The notes under the pieces: generated by a model
Told to the model about the DNA's origin: nothing
Databases searched by the model: none
Seen by the model: only the letters and a program-made list of their open reading frames with translations
Shown here: piece after piece, positions 25,723 through 34,433 of the stretch
Layout: every line of letters starts with the position of its first letter
How positions within the stretch are numbered: position 1 is the stretch's first letter
Program-made: the position numbers and the translations under genes
From: Rhodobacteraceae bacterium XHP0102
GTDB lineage: Bacteria; Pseudomonadota; Alphaproteobacteria; Rhodobacterales; Rhodobacteraceae
Direction: 5' to 3'
NCBI GenBank assembly: GCA_025751475.1
Contig: JAOWLD010000003.1
Coordinates: 124,001 to 188,000, forward strand
DNA: 64,000 nucleotides

Positions 25723-26633
25723 CCAAAACACCCCCCACCATGCCCCGCGTGCAAATCGCGGAAGGCCTGAGTTTCAGCCGCCTTGTCTACGGGATGTGGC
25801 GGCTTGGCGATGACACGGATACCTCCACCGATCATGTCATCGCAAAAATCGAAACCTGCCTCGCCCAAGGGATAACAACCTTTGATCAGGCAGATATTTA
25901 TGGTGGTTACACGGCCGAAGCGATTTTGGGCGCAGCCCTACGGGCGCGGCCCGATCTGCGCGCCAAGATGGAAATCGTGACAAAATGCGATATCGTGGCG
26001 CCGATTGGCCGCTATTCTGACGCGCCTGTAAAATATTACGACACATCCGCCGCGCATATCACGCAATCGGTTGACACCTCTTTGCGCGAGATGGGGATTG
26101 ATCAAATTGATCTGCTGCTGATCCATCGCCCTGATCCGCTGATGGATCACCACGAGACGGGTGCCTGTCTCGATGAATTGATCAAAGCGGGCAAGATCCG
26201 CGCGGCGGGCGTGTCGAATTTCCGCCCTTGGGATTGGGAGTTGCTCCAATCCGCGATGAACGCGAAATTGGTGACCAATCAAATTGAGCTGTCGCTGTCC
26301 CACATCGCGCCCTTTACCAATGGGGATTTGAGTTTCCACCAGCGCCACGCGCAGCCCGTTATGGCATGGTCGCCTTTGGGGGGCGGTGCGCTGATGACCG
26401 CGCGCGAGGGGCTGTTGGCCGCGCGGCTTGATGCGATTGCGGCAGAGCAGGGCGTGGATCGCGCGGCTGTTTCCGTGGCCTTCCTTTTGGCCCATCCTGC
26501 TGCGATCCTGCCTGTTCTTGGCACAAATTCCCTGCCGCGTATCGCCACCATTTCAGATGCGCTGCGCGTGCGTCTGGATCGGCGCGATTGGTTCGCGCTC
26601 TACGAGGCCGCGCTTGGCCATGAGGTTGCATAA
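25719..26633 (+). CDS. smoB: aldo/keto reductase, likely 6-oxo-glucose reductase
   Basis: A 304-residue AKR. The catalytic tetrad can be placed as D and Y in FDQADIYGGYTAE, K in EIVTKCDI and H in LLIHRPDP; an NADP-binding region follows at the C-terminus (PVLGTNSLPRI). In the sulfo-SMO pathway SmoB reduces 6-dehydro-D-glucose to glucose with NADPH. It overlaps the monooxygenase stop by four bases (ATGA) and shares one base with the next start. Confidence 0.8.
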   Translation: MTKTPPTMPRVQIAEGLSFSRLVYGMWRLGDDTDTSTDHVIAKIETCLAQGITTFDQADIYGGYTAEAILGAALRARPDLRAKMEIVTKCDIVAPIGRYSDAPVKYYDTSAAHITQSVDTSLREMGIDQIDLLLIHRPDPLMDHHETGACLDELIKAGKIRAAGVSNFRPWDWELLQSAMNAKLVTNQIELSLSHIAPFTNGDLSFHQRHAQPVMAWSPLGGGALMTAREGLLAARLDAIAAEQGVDRAAVSVAFLLAHPAAILPVLGTNSLPRIATISDALRVRLDRRDWFALYEAALGHEVA

Positions 26634-27169
26634 TGAACCAAAAACTGCGCCACCATCCGTTGAGCAGCTTTGTGCCTGACCCCGCTAACCCGCGCGCCTT
26701 TCGCACGGCGCTGGGGTGTTTCGCAACGGGCGTGACGATTGTCACAGTGCAAAGCGATGAGGGGCCAGTGGCCATTACGGCAAATAGTTTTTCATCCGTA
26801 TCCCTCGACCCCGCATTGGTGCTGTGGTCGATTGATCGCGCTTCGCGCCGTTATCGGTTCTTTGCCGATGCGCCCGCCTATGCCATTCATGTTTTGGGGG
26901 CGGATCAGGAAGATTTATGTTGGCGCATTGCGCGGGATGCCAAGGGTCTTCGGTCTGATGATTTCGACATGAACGCCGAAGGGGTTCCTGTGCTGCATGA
27001 TTGCCTTGCGCGATTTGAATGCACGGCTTGGGCGGCCTATGCGGGGGGCGACCACGATATTTTGGTCGGCCAAGTCCTGCGCGCGGGCCATCGTGAAACG
27101 GGCGGCTCCTTGGGATTTTTTCGCGGAAAACTTGGCCAATTCGCGGTCAAAGAGACGGAGCCCGCCTAG
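26633..27169 (+). CDS. smoA: FMN reductase partner of the monooxygenase
   Basis: A 178-residue flavin reductase-like protein (HpaC type): DPANPRAFRTALGCFATGVTIVTVQ at the N-terminus, ITANSFSSVSLDPALVLWSID and the GYDHDI-like segment GGDHDILVGQV. It should use NAD(P)H to reduce FMN for the luciferase-like enzyme two genes upstream. Coupled to the reductase gene through TAATG. Confidence 0.85.
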   Translation: MNQKLRHHPLSSFVPDPANPRAFRTALGCFATGVTIVTVQSDEGPVAITANSFSSVSLDPALVLWSIDRASRRYRFFADAPAYAIHVLGADQEDLCWRIARDAKGLRSDDFDMNAEGVPVLHDCLARFECTAWAAYAGGDHDILVGQVLRAGHRETGGSLGFFRGKLGQFAVKETEPA

Positions 27170-27240
27170 TAAAGATACCCCGATCACAAGGGGGGAAGAC
27201 AGACGACCAAACCATCGGGAATGTTCAAGGGAGGAAACAC

Positions 27241-28506
27241 ATGACCGTTAAGTTGACCAGTACTGCAATCGCAGCCTTATTGGTTGCCAGCGCAGCCCCC
27301 GCTTTTGCGGATGAGATTACCTTTCTGTGCTATCAGGACGGCAATGAATGCGATGTGATCGCAGAGATGCTGCCCGAGTTTACCGCAGCCACGGGTCACA
27401 CCGTGAACATGGAAACCGTGGCCTATGACGTGATCCGCGACCAGTTGGAAAACCAACTGCAAACCGATGCCGCGCCTGATGTGGCGCGCGTCACCAATTT
27501 GGGTGGTTTAAACCAGTATTATCTTGATCTTGCGCCCTATGTGGATCGCACAGCTTGGGAGGCGGCCTATGGCGCGACCCTGCCGTGGTTCCGTGCGGTT
27601 GGTGGTCAGGATGACGGGATTTACGGCTGGATGACGCAGTTGACCGTTACGGGGCCCTTCGTCAATGTCTCGCTCTTCGAGGACGCGGGCGTGGATATGC
27701 CTGGCGATGGCGCAACTTGGGATGACTGGGCCACGGCCTTGGCCGAGGTTCAGGCCGCAACGGGCGTAACCGCTGGCCTGGCGATGGACCGCACCGCGCA
27801 CCGTATGGCTGGCCCTGCCTTCTCTTATGGCGCAAAATTCTTTGATGATGCGGGCAACCCGATCTTGGTGGATGAAGGCTTCCGCAGCTTTGCTGAAACA
27901 TTTGTCGGGTGGCACGCCTCTGGCTTGATGCCTGCCGAAGGGTGGCCCGCAGGCGAAGGCACCCAGTATCGCAACGCAGCCCCGCTGTTCCAAGCGGGTG
28001 ATGCCGTGATGCATATGTCTGGCTCGTGGATGATCAATTCCTATGCCGAGAACATCACCGATTTCGAATGGCGCGCGGTTCCTGCCCCATGTGGTGTAGG
28101 TGGCTGTGGCGCAATGCCAGGCGGGGCGGCGATCACCGCGTTTAAATCGACCGATGCCCCCGAGGCGGCCGCGGCCTTTATCGATTTCCTTGCATCTGAG
28201 GAAAATGCAGCCCGCTTTGCCTCCGCCACGCGCAACATCACAGCACATCAGGGGCTTCAGGCTTCGGGTGTTGATTATGGTGACGCATCGCCCGCGGTTG
28301 CGGCTGCGCTGTCTGTCTTTGCGGCAAACGCGGGCAAAGCGGCAGAAACCACGCCACAGGCATACACTTTCCAAGGTTACGCAAAGAACTTCGTGATCTA
28401 CGGTGTTGTGCCTGATTACCTGACCAAGGCAATCACAGGTGAAATGAGCCTTGATGATGCTTTGGCCGCGATTGATGCGGATGTTGCCGCACAAGTCGCT
28501 CAATAA
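27241..28506 (+). CDS. smoF: sugar ABC transporter substrate-binding protein (SmoF-like)
   Basis: Periplasmic family-1 solute-binding protein, 421 residues, signal peptide ending AFA-DE near residue 23. Mature part begins ITFLCYQDGNECDVIAEMLPEF; two cysteines there and two in CGVGGCGAMPG may form disulfides. The set of genes suggests binding of sulfoquinovosyl glycerol or a similar sulfoquinovoside, as shown for Agrobacterium SmoF; ligand residues cannot be checked by eye. SD GGGAGGAAACAC just before ATG. The 71-base gap upstream may hold a promoter or processing site for stronger expression. Confidence 0.8.
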   Translation: MTVKLTSTAIAALLVASAAPAFADEITFLCYQDGNECDVIAEMLPEFTAATGHTVNMETVAYDVIRDQLENQLQTDAAPDVARVTNLGGLNQYYLDLAPYVDRTAWEAAYGATLPWFRAVGGQDDGIYGWMTQLTVTGPFVNVSLFEDAGVDMPGDGATWDDWATALAEVQAATGVTAGLAMDRTAHRMAGPAFSYGAKFFDDAGNPILVDEGFRSFAETFVGWHASGLMPAEGWPAGEGTQYRNAAPLFQAGDAVMHMSGSWMINSYAENITDFEWRAVPAPCGVGGCGAMPGGAAITAFKSTDAPEAAAAFIDFLASEENAARFASATRNITAHQGLQASGVDYGDASPAVAAALSVFAANAGKAAETTPQAYTFQGYAKNFVIYGVVPDYLTKAITGEMSLDDALAAIDADVAAQVAQ

Positions 28507-28529
28507 GTGAACCAAGGGACGACCCTGCA

Positions 28530-29594
28530 ATGACAGACGCATTCATCGCCGCATTTGCAGGGTCCCCTTGGCCAGTTTATTTTGGCCTTTACCTTTTGGT
28601 GGGGTGGGTTCTGATCCGCCCCACTGGCCCCTTCATGGGCCAGTTGGCCGCAATTGTGGGTTGGCCCATTGAAATGACGCAGCGCCTGTCTGGCGCGACT
28701 GGCCTGCCTTATTTGTTCCTGCTGCCCAATATGCTGGTTTTTGGCCTGTTCACCTTTGCGCCGATGTTCATCAATTTGGGCTTTGCCGTAACCTCAGGGC
28801 AATCCATCCTGTTTGACGAGCGCGCCTTTGCGGGTCTGGATAATTTGCGCCGCCTCACGGCTGAGACGCAAATCGACACGGGTGCGCCGAATTTAGAGGA
28901 CGATAAATTTTTTGCAGCCGTATACGACACTGCAGTCTTTGTTGTTTTCCAAGTTCCGATCATGATCTTTGTGGCCTTGATGTCGGCGCTGGCCTTGAAC
29001 CGCAACATCATCGCGCGCGGCTTTTGGCGCGCCGTGTTTTTCTATCCCGTTATGTTGTCGCCCGTTGTGGTGGGGTTTTTGTGGAGCTTGATCCTCAAGC
29101 GCCAAGGCGTGTTGAGCCAGACATTGATCGGGTGGGGATGGATTGATGCGCCGATCCAATGGTTAACCGATCCTGCATGGACCATGTTCTGGTCGGTCTT
29201 TGTCTACACTTGGGCACATCTGGGGTTTTATATGCTGATCCTGCTTGCGGGGCTTCAGGCGATCCCGCGCGATGTATATGAGGCCGCTGAAATGGACGGC
29301 ACATCCGCCTTTCGGCAATTGACCCGCATCACCATTCCGTTGCTTGCGCCGACCTTATTGGTGGTCACGGTGCTGTCGCTCATCAAAGCCTTCCAAGCGT
29401 TTGAGGAGCTTTACGCGATGTCCGTGCGGTGGTCTTCGCTTGTGGCATATATTTTCGAAACCTCTGGCCTGCGCGGACAAGCCACGGCCAATGGTCTGGG
29501 CATCGCGGCGATGGCCTCGCTTCTGGTGGCGGCTGTTCTGATTGTCTTGTCGCTGTTGCAGGTGTGGCTGTCATCACGGGGGGCGCGGTCATGA
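28530..29594 (+). CDS. sugar ABC transporter permease (MalF type)
   Basis: A 354-residue permease with about seven helices; the first (PVYFGLYLLVGWVLIRP) lies ahead of the usual six-helix core. The ATPase-contact EAA loop reads EAAEMDGTSAFRQLTRITIPLLAP near residues 250-273. Equivalent to SmoG or SmoH in the proposed sulfoquinovoside importer. Its stop overlaps the next ATG by four bases. Confidence 0.85.
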   Translation: MTDAFIAAFAGSPWPVYFGLYLLVGWVLIRPTGPFMGQLAAIVGWPIEMTQRLSGATGLPYLFLLPNMLVFGLFTFAPMFINLGFAVTSGQSILFDERAFAGLDNLRRLTAETQIDTGAPNLEDDKFFAAVYDTAVFVVFQVPIMIFVALMSALALNRNIIARGFWRAVFFYPVMLSPVVVGFLWSLILKRQGVLSQTLIGWGWIDAPIQWLTDPAWTMFWSVFVYTWAHLGFYMLILLAGLQAIPRDVYEAAEMDGTSAFRQLTRITIPLLAPTLLVVTVLSLIKAFQAFEELYAMSVRWSSLVAYIFETSGLRGQATANGLGIAAMASLLVAAVLIVLSLLQVWLSSRGARS

Positions 29595-31027
29595 GCGGTG
29601 CGATTGCATTTCTGACCCGCAAGGCGGGCGGTCAACGCGCAAATTGGTTGGATTACCTCACCTATGCTTATCTCTTGCTTGGTGTGGTTGTGATCCTTGT
29701 GCCTGTGCTGTGGCTGGGGTTGAATTCGCTCAAATCTTCGGCCCAGTTGGAACGCCAAGACCTGTCGCTTTTGCCCGCCCGCTATGAACAGGTGGCGCGC
29801 GCCACCGTGACAGGGCCAGAAGGCAAACGCATTTTCTACATCAGTGATCTGCCCTATTGGGTGTTGGATTGGTCCGATTTGCCCGATGGGCAGAAGGCAG
29901 GCTATGATATTTCCGCTTTCCTTGATCGCTATCAGGGCGATGCGCTTTATGCCCTGCGCGCGCATTTGGGGCTTTTGCCAGAAATGACCCGCGCCTTGGT
30001 TGTGCGTGAAAACCTACCTGATTGGATCTTGCGCTACACCACCATGTCCGCTGCTGCGAAGGAAGATTTTGATGTAGCGGCGATTGTCGCGGGACTGGCA
30101 CCTGAGGATCAGCGCCTGCTGTCCGAGTTCCTGTCGCTGGACCCGTTTGAGCCCTCTTCGATTTCCGTGCAAATCTTGGCCCGTGCGCCTGATCCTGTGA
30201 CGGGCGTGGAGACGCTTTTCGGGGTTTCCCGTATCAATCCTCTGCGCGAGACCACGCCCGCGCGTTATGTCGACAATCGCAGCGATGAGGTGGTGCAGCT
30301 TGCCACGGCCACCATCCGCACCGCGCGCAGCCTTGCCCCGAGTTGGGAAAACTACACCGATCCGCTTTTGGGTCGTGCCTTTGGCGTAAATGTGAATTTT
30401 GCGACCTGCTTTACCAATTCGGTTTTGGTCACGGCCATTGCCACGGCCCTCACTTTGTTGATCAATTCGATGGCGGCCTTTGCGCTGGCAAAATATAAAT
30501 TCCGTGGCCAAGTTTTGTTCTTCGTGATCATCTTGGCGACATTGATGGTGCCGCCCACCATCACGCTTGTGGGGCTGTTCAAGGCGATCAATGCCACAGG
30601 CCTGTCAGGGTCGATCTGGGGCGTGATTATTCCTGGCGCGGCCACACCAACGGGCGTGTTTTTGCTGCGCCAATATATGTTGTCGATCCCCGATGAGCTG
30701 ATCGAGGCCGCGCGCATGGATGCGGCCAGTGAGTGGAAGGTCTATTGGCGCATCGTTCTGCCTTTGGCCTTGCCCGCAATTGCGGCCTTGGCGATCCTAT
30801 CGGTGATCTGGCGTTGGAATGACCTGATCTTGCCGATGGTGGCCATCGCGACCACCAAAGAGGCCTATACAATTCAACTTTGCCTGCTTGAATTCCGCGG
30901 CGAACATATCAGCCAAGAGCATTTCCGCCTTGCCATGACCATGGTCAGCCTTGTGCCTGCGACCTTGGTTTTCGTCTTTTTGCAGAAATACATCACCACG
31001 GGCATTGCCAATACGGGATTGAAATAG
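29591..31027 (+). CDS. sugar ABC transporter permease (MalG type) with large periplasmic insertion
   Basis: Second permease, unusually long at 478 residues; most MalG-type proteins have about 280. The first helix (YAYLLLGVVVILVPVLWLGLNSL) is at about 25-47 and the core resumes near 275 with FTNSVLVTAIATALTLLINSMAAFALAKYKF. Between them is a soluble stretch of some 220 residues where about 30-50 is normal. The EAA loop is EAARMDAASEWKVYWRIVLPLALPA. The insertion should face the periplasm and could contact the binding protein. Starts in an ATGA overlap and ends in a one-base overlap with the ATPase gene. Confidence 0.85.
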   Translation: MSGAIAFLTRKAGGQRANWLDYLTYAYLLLGVVVILVPVLWLGLNSLKSSAQLERQDLSLLPARYEQVARATVTGPEGKRIFYISDLPYWVLDWSDLPDGQKAGYDISAFLDRYQGDALYALRAHLGLLPEMTRALVVRENLPDWILRYTTMSAAAKEDFDVAAIVAGLAPEDQRLLSEFLSLDPFEPSSISVQILARAPDPVTGVETLFGVSRINPLRETTPARYVDNRSDEVVQLATATIRTARSLAPSWENYTDPLLGRAFGVNVNFATCFTNSVLVTAIATALTLLINSMAAFALAKYKFRGQVLFFVIILATLMVPPTITLVGLFKAINATGLSGSIWGVIIPGAATPTGVFLLRQYMLSIPDELIEAARMDAASEWKVYWRIVLPLALPAIAALAILSVIWRWNDLILPMVAIATTKEAYTIQLCLLEFRGEHISQEHFRLAMTMVSLVPATLVFVFLQKYITTGIANTGLK

Positions 31028-32088
31028 TGAGCGATTTACAACTGAATTCGGTGATCAAGCGCTATGGCTCGGTCGAAGTGATCCATGGCATTGATATGGA
31101 AATTGCCTCGGGCGAGTTTTGTGTCTTTGTTGGCCCATCTGGCTGTGGAAAATCCACGCTTTTGCGGATGATTTCAGGGCTTGAGGGGATCACAGGCGGT
31201 GATGTCGTGATTGATGGGGCCGTGGTCAACCATGTGCCCGCAGCGCAGCGTGAATTGGCGATGGTGTTTCAATCCTACGCGCTTTACCCGCATATGTCGG
31301 TGCGCGGAAACCTGTCTTTTGGGCTCGAGAACCTCAAAATGCCAAAAGCCGAAATTGCCCGCCGCGTGGAGGAGGCCGCGCGGATGCTGCGCATTGAGGC
31401 CTATCTGGATCGCCGTCCTGGACAGCTGTCAGGCGGTCAACGCCAACGGGTTGCCATTGGCCGCGCGGTTGTGCGCGAGCCGAAGATCTTTCTTTTTGAT
31501 GAGCCGCTTTCCAATCTTGATGCAGAATTGCGCGTGACCATGCGCCGCGAGATTGGCAACCTGCATCGCCGCCTTGGGAACACGATGATCTATGTGACCC
31601 ATGATCAGGTCGAAGCGATGACCATGGCGGATAAAATCGCGGTTTTGCGCGATGGCAGGCTTGAGCAATTCGGAACCCCGCTAGAGCTGTTCAATAATCC
31701 CGACAATCGCTTTGTTGCGGGGTTTATCGGCTCGCCTGCGATGAATTTCCTAAAAGGCGAGATCGCCGAAGGCGGGGTCGCCTTGGCGGCGGGCGGTCAC
31801 CTTGCCCTCGGGCCGCGCAGTGGTGCGGTTCAGGGGGATATGATTGAACTTGGCATTCGGCCACGCGATATCACCATCGCCAAAACAGGCGGGTTGCAGG
31901 GGGCTGTGACCGAGGTCGAACAATTGGGCAGCGAAAGCTATATTTTTGTCACGCTGCCCTCGGATGAGCCATTGGTGATCCACCAAGCGGGCCAGACCGA
32001 TATTGCCATCGGGCAAACCGTAGGGGTGCATCTTGTGCCCGAGGCGGTTCACATTTTCCGCGCGGATAGCGGACGGGTCTGTCGGTGA
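31027..32088 (+). CDS. sugar ABC transporter ATP-binding protein (UgpC/MalK type)
   Basis: A 353-residue ATPase: Walker A GPSGCGKST near 36-44, signature LSGGQRQRVAIGRA, Walker B LFDEPLSNLDAELR, switch H in THDQVEAMTM, then a C-terminal TOBE domain (DMIELGIRPRDI, VTEVEQLGSESYIFV). GTG start overlapping the permease stop by one base; stop overlapped by the GTG of the exporter gene (GTGA). Energises the sulfoquinovoside importer proposed here, in the role of SmoE. Confidence 0.88.
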   Translation: MSDLQLNSVIKRYGSVEVIHGIDMEIASGEFCVFVGPSGCGKSTLLRMISGLEGITGGDVVIDGAVVNHVPAAQRELAMVFQSYALYPHMSVRGNLSFGLENLKMPKAEIARRVEEAARMLRIEAYLDRRPGQLSGGQRQRVAIGRAVVREPKIFLFDEPLSNLDAELRVTMRREIGNLHRRLGNTMIYVTHDQVEAMTMADKIAVLRDGRLEQFGTPLELFNNPDNRFVAGFIGSPAMNFLKGEIAEGGVALAAGGHLALGPRSGAVQGDMIELGIRPRDITIAKTGGLQGAVTEVEQLGSESYIFVTLPSDEPLVIHQAGQTDIAIGQTVGVHLVPEAVHIFRADSGRVCR

Positions 32089-33098
32089 TCCCTCGCCACA
32101 GCGATATAGGATCTGGCCTTAGGCGCATCGGGCCAGGTTTGTTGATGGCGCTTTTGGTGGCGATGGCCGCGCAATTCCTGTCCGATCACTACGGCGCGCC
32201 TGTGATGCTTATGGCAATCCTGCTGGGCATTCCGTTTCATTTTCTCTCGCAAGACCCGCGCATGGCCGAAGGCATCCATTTCGCAGGCCGCACGGTGTTG
32301 CGGGTTGGGGTCGCCCTGCTGGGGCTGCGGATCACGGCCCAATTGTTGGACGGCATCGGCGTGGCCGAGGCGGTGATGCTGGCCATGGCGGTTGGGACCA
32401 CGATCTGCGCAGGTATCTGGCTTGCGCCGCGCTTTGGAAAATCAGGATATTTTGGATTTCTTGCAGGCGGCTCTGTTGCCATTTGCGGCGCATCTGCCGC
32501 GCTTGCCATTTCAGCGCTTTTGCCAAAGCGCCATATGGCACAGGATGATGTCACCTTTACCGTGGTCGCGGTGACGGTTCTCTCAAGCATCGCGATGATC
32601 CTTTACCCGATGATCGCGACCTCGCTGGGTTTGTCGACCCATGCAGCTGGGATATTCTTGGGCGGGACCATTCATGATGTGGCCCAAGTGGTGGGGGCGG
32701 GCTATTCCATCTCGGATGAAACGGGCGATTTATCGACCCTCGTGAAACTGTTCCGCGTGATGATGTTGGCCCCCGTGATCTTGGTGGCCACGCTGATTTT
32801 GCGCAAAGCCCACCTTGAGGCGGGCGAGGGGGGCAAGGCACCGCCGCTGATCCCTGCTTTTGTGGCGGGGTTCATCGCCCTTGCGGTGCTAGGCACATTA
32901 GATCTTGTGCCTGCCACAATCACCGATGGGGTCAATTTGGTTTCGCGCGCCTGTCTGGTCGTGGCGGTGGCTGCGGTTGGTATGAAAACCTCACTTCAGG
33001 CCTTTGCCACGGTTGGACGCAATGCTTTGGCATTGTTGATTGCCTTGACCTTGCTGATCGCTTGTTTGGTTGGTCTTGGCCTTGTCATCCTTTCCTAA
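32085..33098 (+). CDS. YeiH family putative sulfite/sulfate exporter
   Basis: A 337-residue UPF0324/YeiH membrane protein with about ten helices: LLMALLVAMAAQFLSDH, the conserved GGSVAICGASAALAISALLP segment and FLGGTIHDVAQVVGAGY. YeiH-family proteins are repeatedly found with sulfonate-degrading enzymes and are thought to expel sulfite or sulfate. As the last gene of the operon releasing sulfite from sulfoquinovose, it probably removes that product. Start GTG, overlapped with the ATPase stop. Confidence 0.8.
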   Translation: MIPRHSDIGSGLRRIGPGLLMALLVAMAAQFLSDHYGAPVMLMAILLGIPFHFLSQDPRMAEGIHFAGRTVLRVGVALLGLRITAQLLDGIGVAEAVMLAMAVGTTICAGIWLAPRFGKSGYFGFLAGGSVAICGASAALAISALLPKRHMAQDDVTFTVVAVTVLSSIAMILYPMIATSLGLSTHAAGIFLGGTIHDVAQVVGAGYSISDETGDLSTLVKLFRVMMLAPVILVATLILRKAHLEAGEGGKAPPLIPAFVAGFIALAVLGTLDLVPATITDGVNLVSRACLVVAVAAVGMKTSLQAFATVGRNALALLIALTLLIACLVGLGLVILS

Positions 33099-33177
33099 AC
33101 GCTTGTTGCACCACAATCCTGCCCGAATTTGACTCTATAAGCGCGCCAATCTGCATTTGGAGCAAAGGGGTAGGATT

Positions 33178-33405
33178 GTGCAAATCACCAAAGTCATCAA
33201 AGTTGGCTCATCTTCGGGCATCGTGTTGACCAAGGATGTTCTGACATTACTGGGGATCGAGCGTGGGGCACAGGTATTCTTGACCGCCGCACCCGATAAC
33301 GCGATCCGAATTTCTCCTTATGATCCAGAAACCGCGCAGGCCTTTGAGGAGGCCGAACGGATCATGACCGAGGACCGCGATATGCTAAAGGCACTGTCTG
33401 GCTGA
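33178..33405 (+). CDS. AbrB/MazE-type antitoxin
   Basis: A 75-residue protein beginning VQITKVIKVGSSSGIVLTKDVLTLLGIERGAQVFL, the swapped-hairpin AbrB/SpoVT DNA-binding pattern, with an acidic C-terminal tail (EEAERIMTEDRDML) that would cover the toxin. The GTG is preferred because AAAGGGG lies eight bases before it; a TTG at 33157 would add seven residues of no similarity. The stop shares one base with the next ATG (TGATG), the usual antitoxin-toxin coupling. It should repress its own operon. Confidence 0.78.
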   Translation: MQITKVIKVGSSSGIVLTKDVLTLLGIERGAQVFLTAAPDNAIRISPYDPETAQAFEEAERIMTEDRDMLKALSG

Positions 33406-33803
33406 TGGCGTGGCGGTTCCTTAACGAAACTCTGGTCTATATGATCCATGACCAGCAATTGGCCCGTTTCGGGGGCGATGGCGCCATCCGCAACGAGGGG
33501 TTGGTGACGCGCGCGCTGGCTGAACCCGCGCTGCGGGTTGCTTCGGGTGGCCAGTATGACGCGGCTGATTTTGCGGGATGCTATCTGTATTGGATCGCCC
33601 GCTCACTTGGCTTTCGGGATGGAAAATCGCGCACGGCTTGGATTTGCGCGCGATTGTTCCTGCGTCTCAACGGGTATGATCTTCAGGTCGCCCCAATAGC
33701 CGCATATCGGCTTTTGCGAGAAGTGGAGCTTGGCGACCAAGCAGAGGCGGATGTGGTCGCTTGGCTGCGGTCGCGAATCTCTGCGCTGCCGAGTGCCGTA
33801 TGA
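33405..33803 (+). CDS. Doc-like (Fic fold) toxin with degraded catalytic motif
   Basis: A 132-residue death-on-curing protein: IHDQQLARFGG, the helix IRNEGLVTRALAEP and LFLRLNGYDL match Doc. Doc kinases modify EF-Tu through a Fic motif H-x-F-x-D-x-N-K-R-T-A. At residues 68-78 this protein reads LGFRDGKSRTA: the catalytic His is Leu68, and the Asn-Lys pair is replaced by Lys-Ser, while Phe, Asp, Arg and Thr stay. No frameshift is needed to explain it. Catalysis by the normal mechanism looks impossible, so it may be an inactive toxin, a corepressor or an enzyme with altered chemistry. Confidence 0.75.
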   Translation: MAWRFLNETLVYMIHDQQLARFGGDGAIRNEGLVTRALAEPALRVASGGQYDAADFAGCYLYWIARSLGFRDGKSRTAWICARLFLRLNGYDLQVAPIAAYRLLREVELGDQAEADVVAWLRSRISALPSAV

Positions 33804-33936
33804 TTGGTACAATTGTAATTACCAAGACAAAGGGATTGTGACGAAATTTGCACTGGCGCTGTATTTTCGCCGTGATTGTTTCACAAAGCGCCCCAGTAAT
33901 TTTTAATTTATGAATATATATCAGTGGCTTGATGTA

Positions 33937-33952
33937 AAATTTGCGCAAATTT
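33937..33952. promoter_or_regulatory. 16-bp palindrome upstream of the Roadblock/GTPase genes
   Basis: AAATTTGCGCAAATTT is a perfect palindrome in an AT-rich 263-base gap, 115 bases before the Roadblock gene. The gap should carry the promoter of the Roadblock-GTPase series. It is a good candidate operator for an unknown regulator. Confidence 0.5.
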
Positions 33953-34066
33953 GATTTTTTTAAATTGTGGCGTCTGTTTCAACATTCCTGTCCCAACTTG
34001 GCCCAAATCCGCCGCTAAACCTTTCGTCATCAAAACAAAATCTTCCGCAACAAAGGATGAAGAACG

Positions 34067-34426
34067 ATGGCAAAAACGGATATCTCAAAATTGAGCGAAA
34101 TCGCGGGCTTTATCGGTGCCTGCCTTGTCGACAGTGAAACAGGCATGATGCTCTCTGCCGTGGGTGGCGGCGCGAAATTTGATCTTGAGGCCGCAGGGGC
34201 CGCGAACACCGAGGTGGTGCGCGCAAAGCTGGCTGCGATGAAACAGATCGGCCTCAATGATCAGATCGAAGATATGCTGATCACCTTGGGCACCCAGTAT
34301 CATTTGATCCGCCCGCTGACCAATACACCGACCGTGTTTATCTATGTCGCTTTGGATAAGAAGAGCGCCAATCTTGGGATGGCACGGATCAATGTAAAAT
34401 CCGTTGAGGCCGAACTGGAAATGTAA
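34067..34426 (+). CDS. Roadblock/LC7-like small protein
   Basis: A 119-residue protein with the Roadblock/LC7 pattern: a first helix (SKLSEIAGF), a strand pair GACLVDSETGMMLSAVGG, a central helix with TEVVRAKLAAMKQ, then strands DMLITLGTQYHLIRPL and TVFIYVALDKKSANLGMARI and a last helix. Bacterial relatives such as MglB and the conservon protein CvnB pair with small GTPases, as activators or platforms. Here four GTPase genes follow, so a GTPase-regulatory role is likely. SD AAAGGATGAAG before the ATG. A strong hairpin separates it from the GTPases. The family call is by pattern, not by search. Confidence 0.65.
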   Translation: MAKTDISKLSEIAGFIGACLVDSETGMMLSAVGGGAKFDLEAAGAANTEVVRAKLAAMKQIGLNDQIEDMLITLGTQYHLIRPLTNTPTVFIYVALDKKSANLGMARINVKSVEAELEM

Positions 34427-34433
34427 TCAGCGC

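Noticed and set aside
33804-33825. TTGGTA...TACCAA inverted repeat just after the Doc-like gene
   Set aside because: The outer arms and the inner ACAATTGT are not concentric, and there is no T-run, so neither terminator nor operator is convincing.
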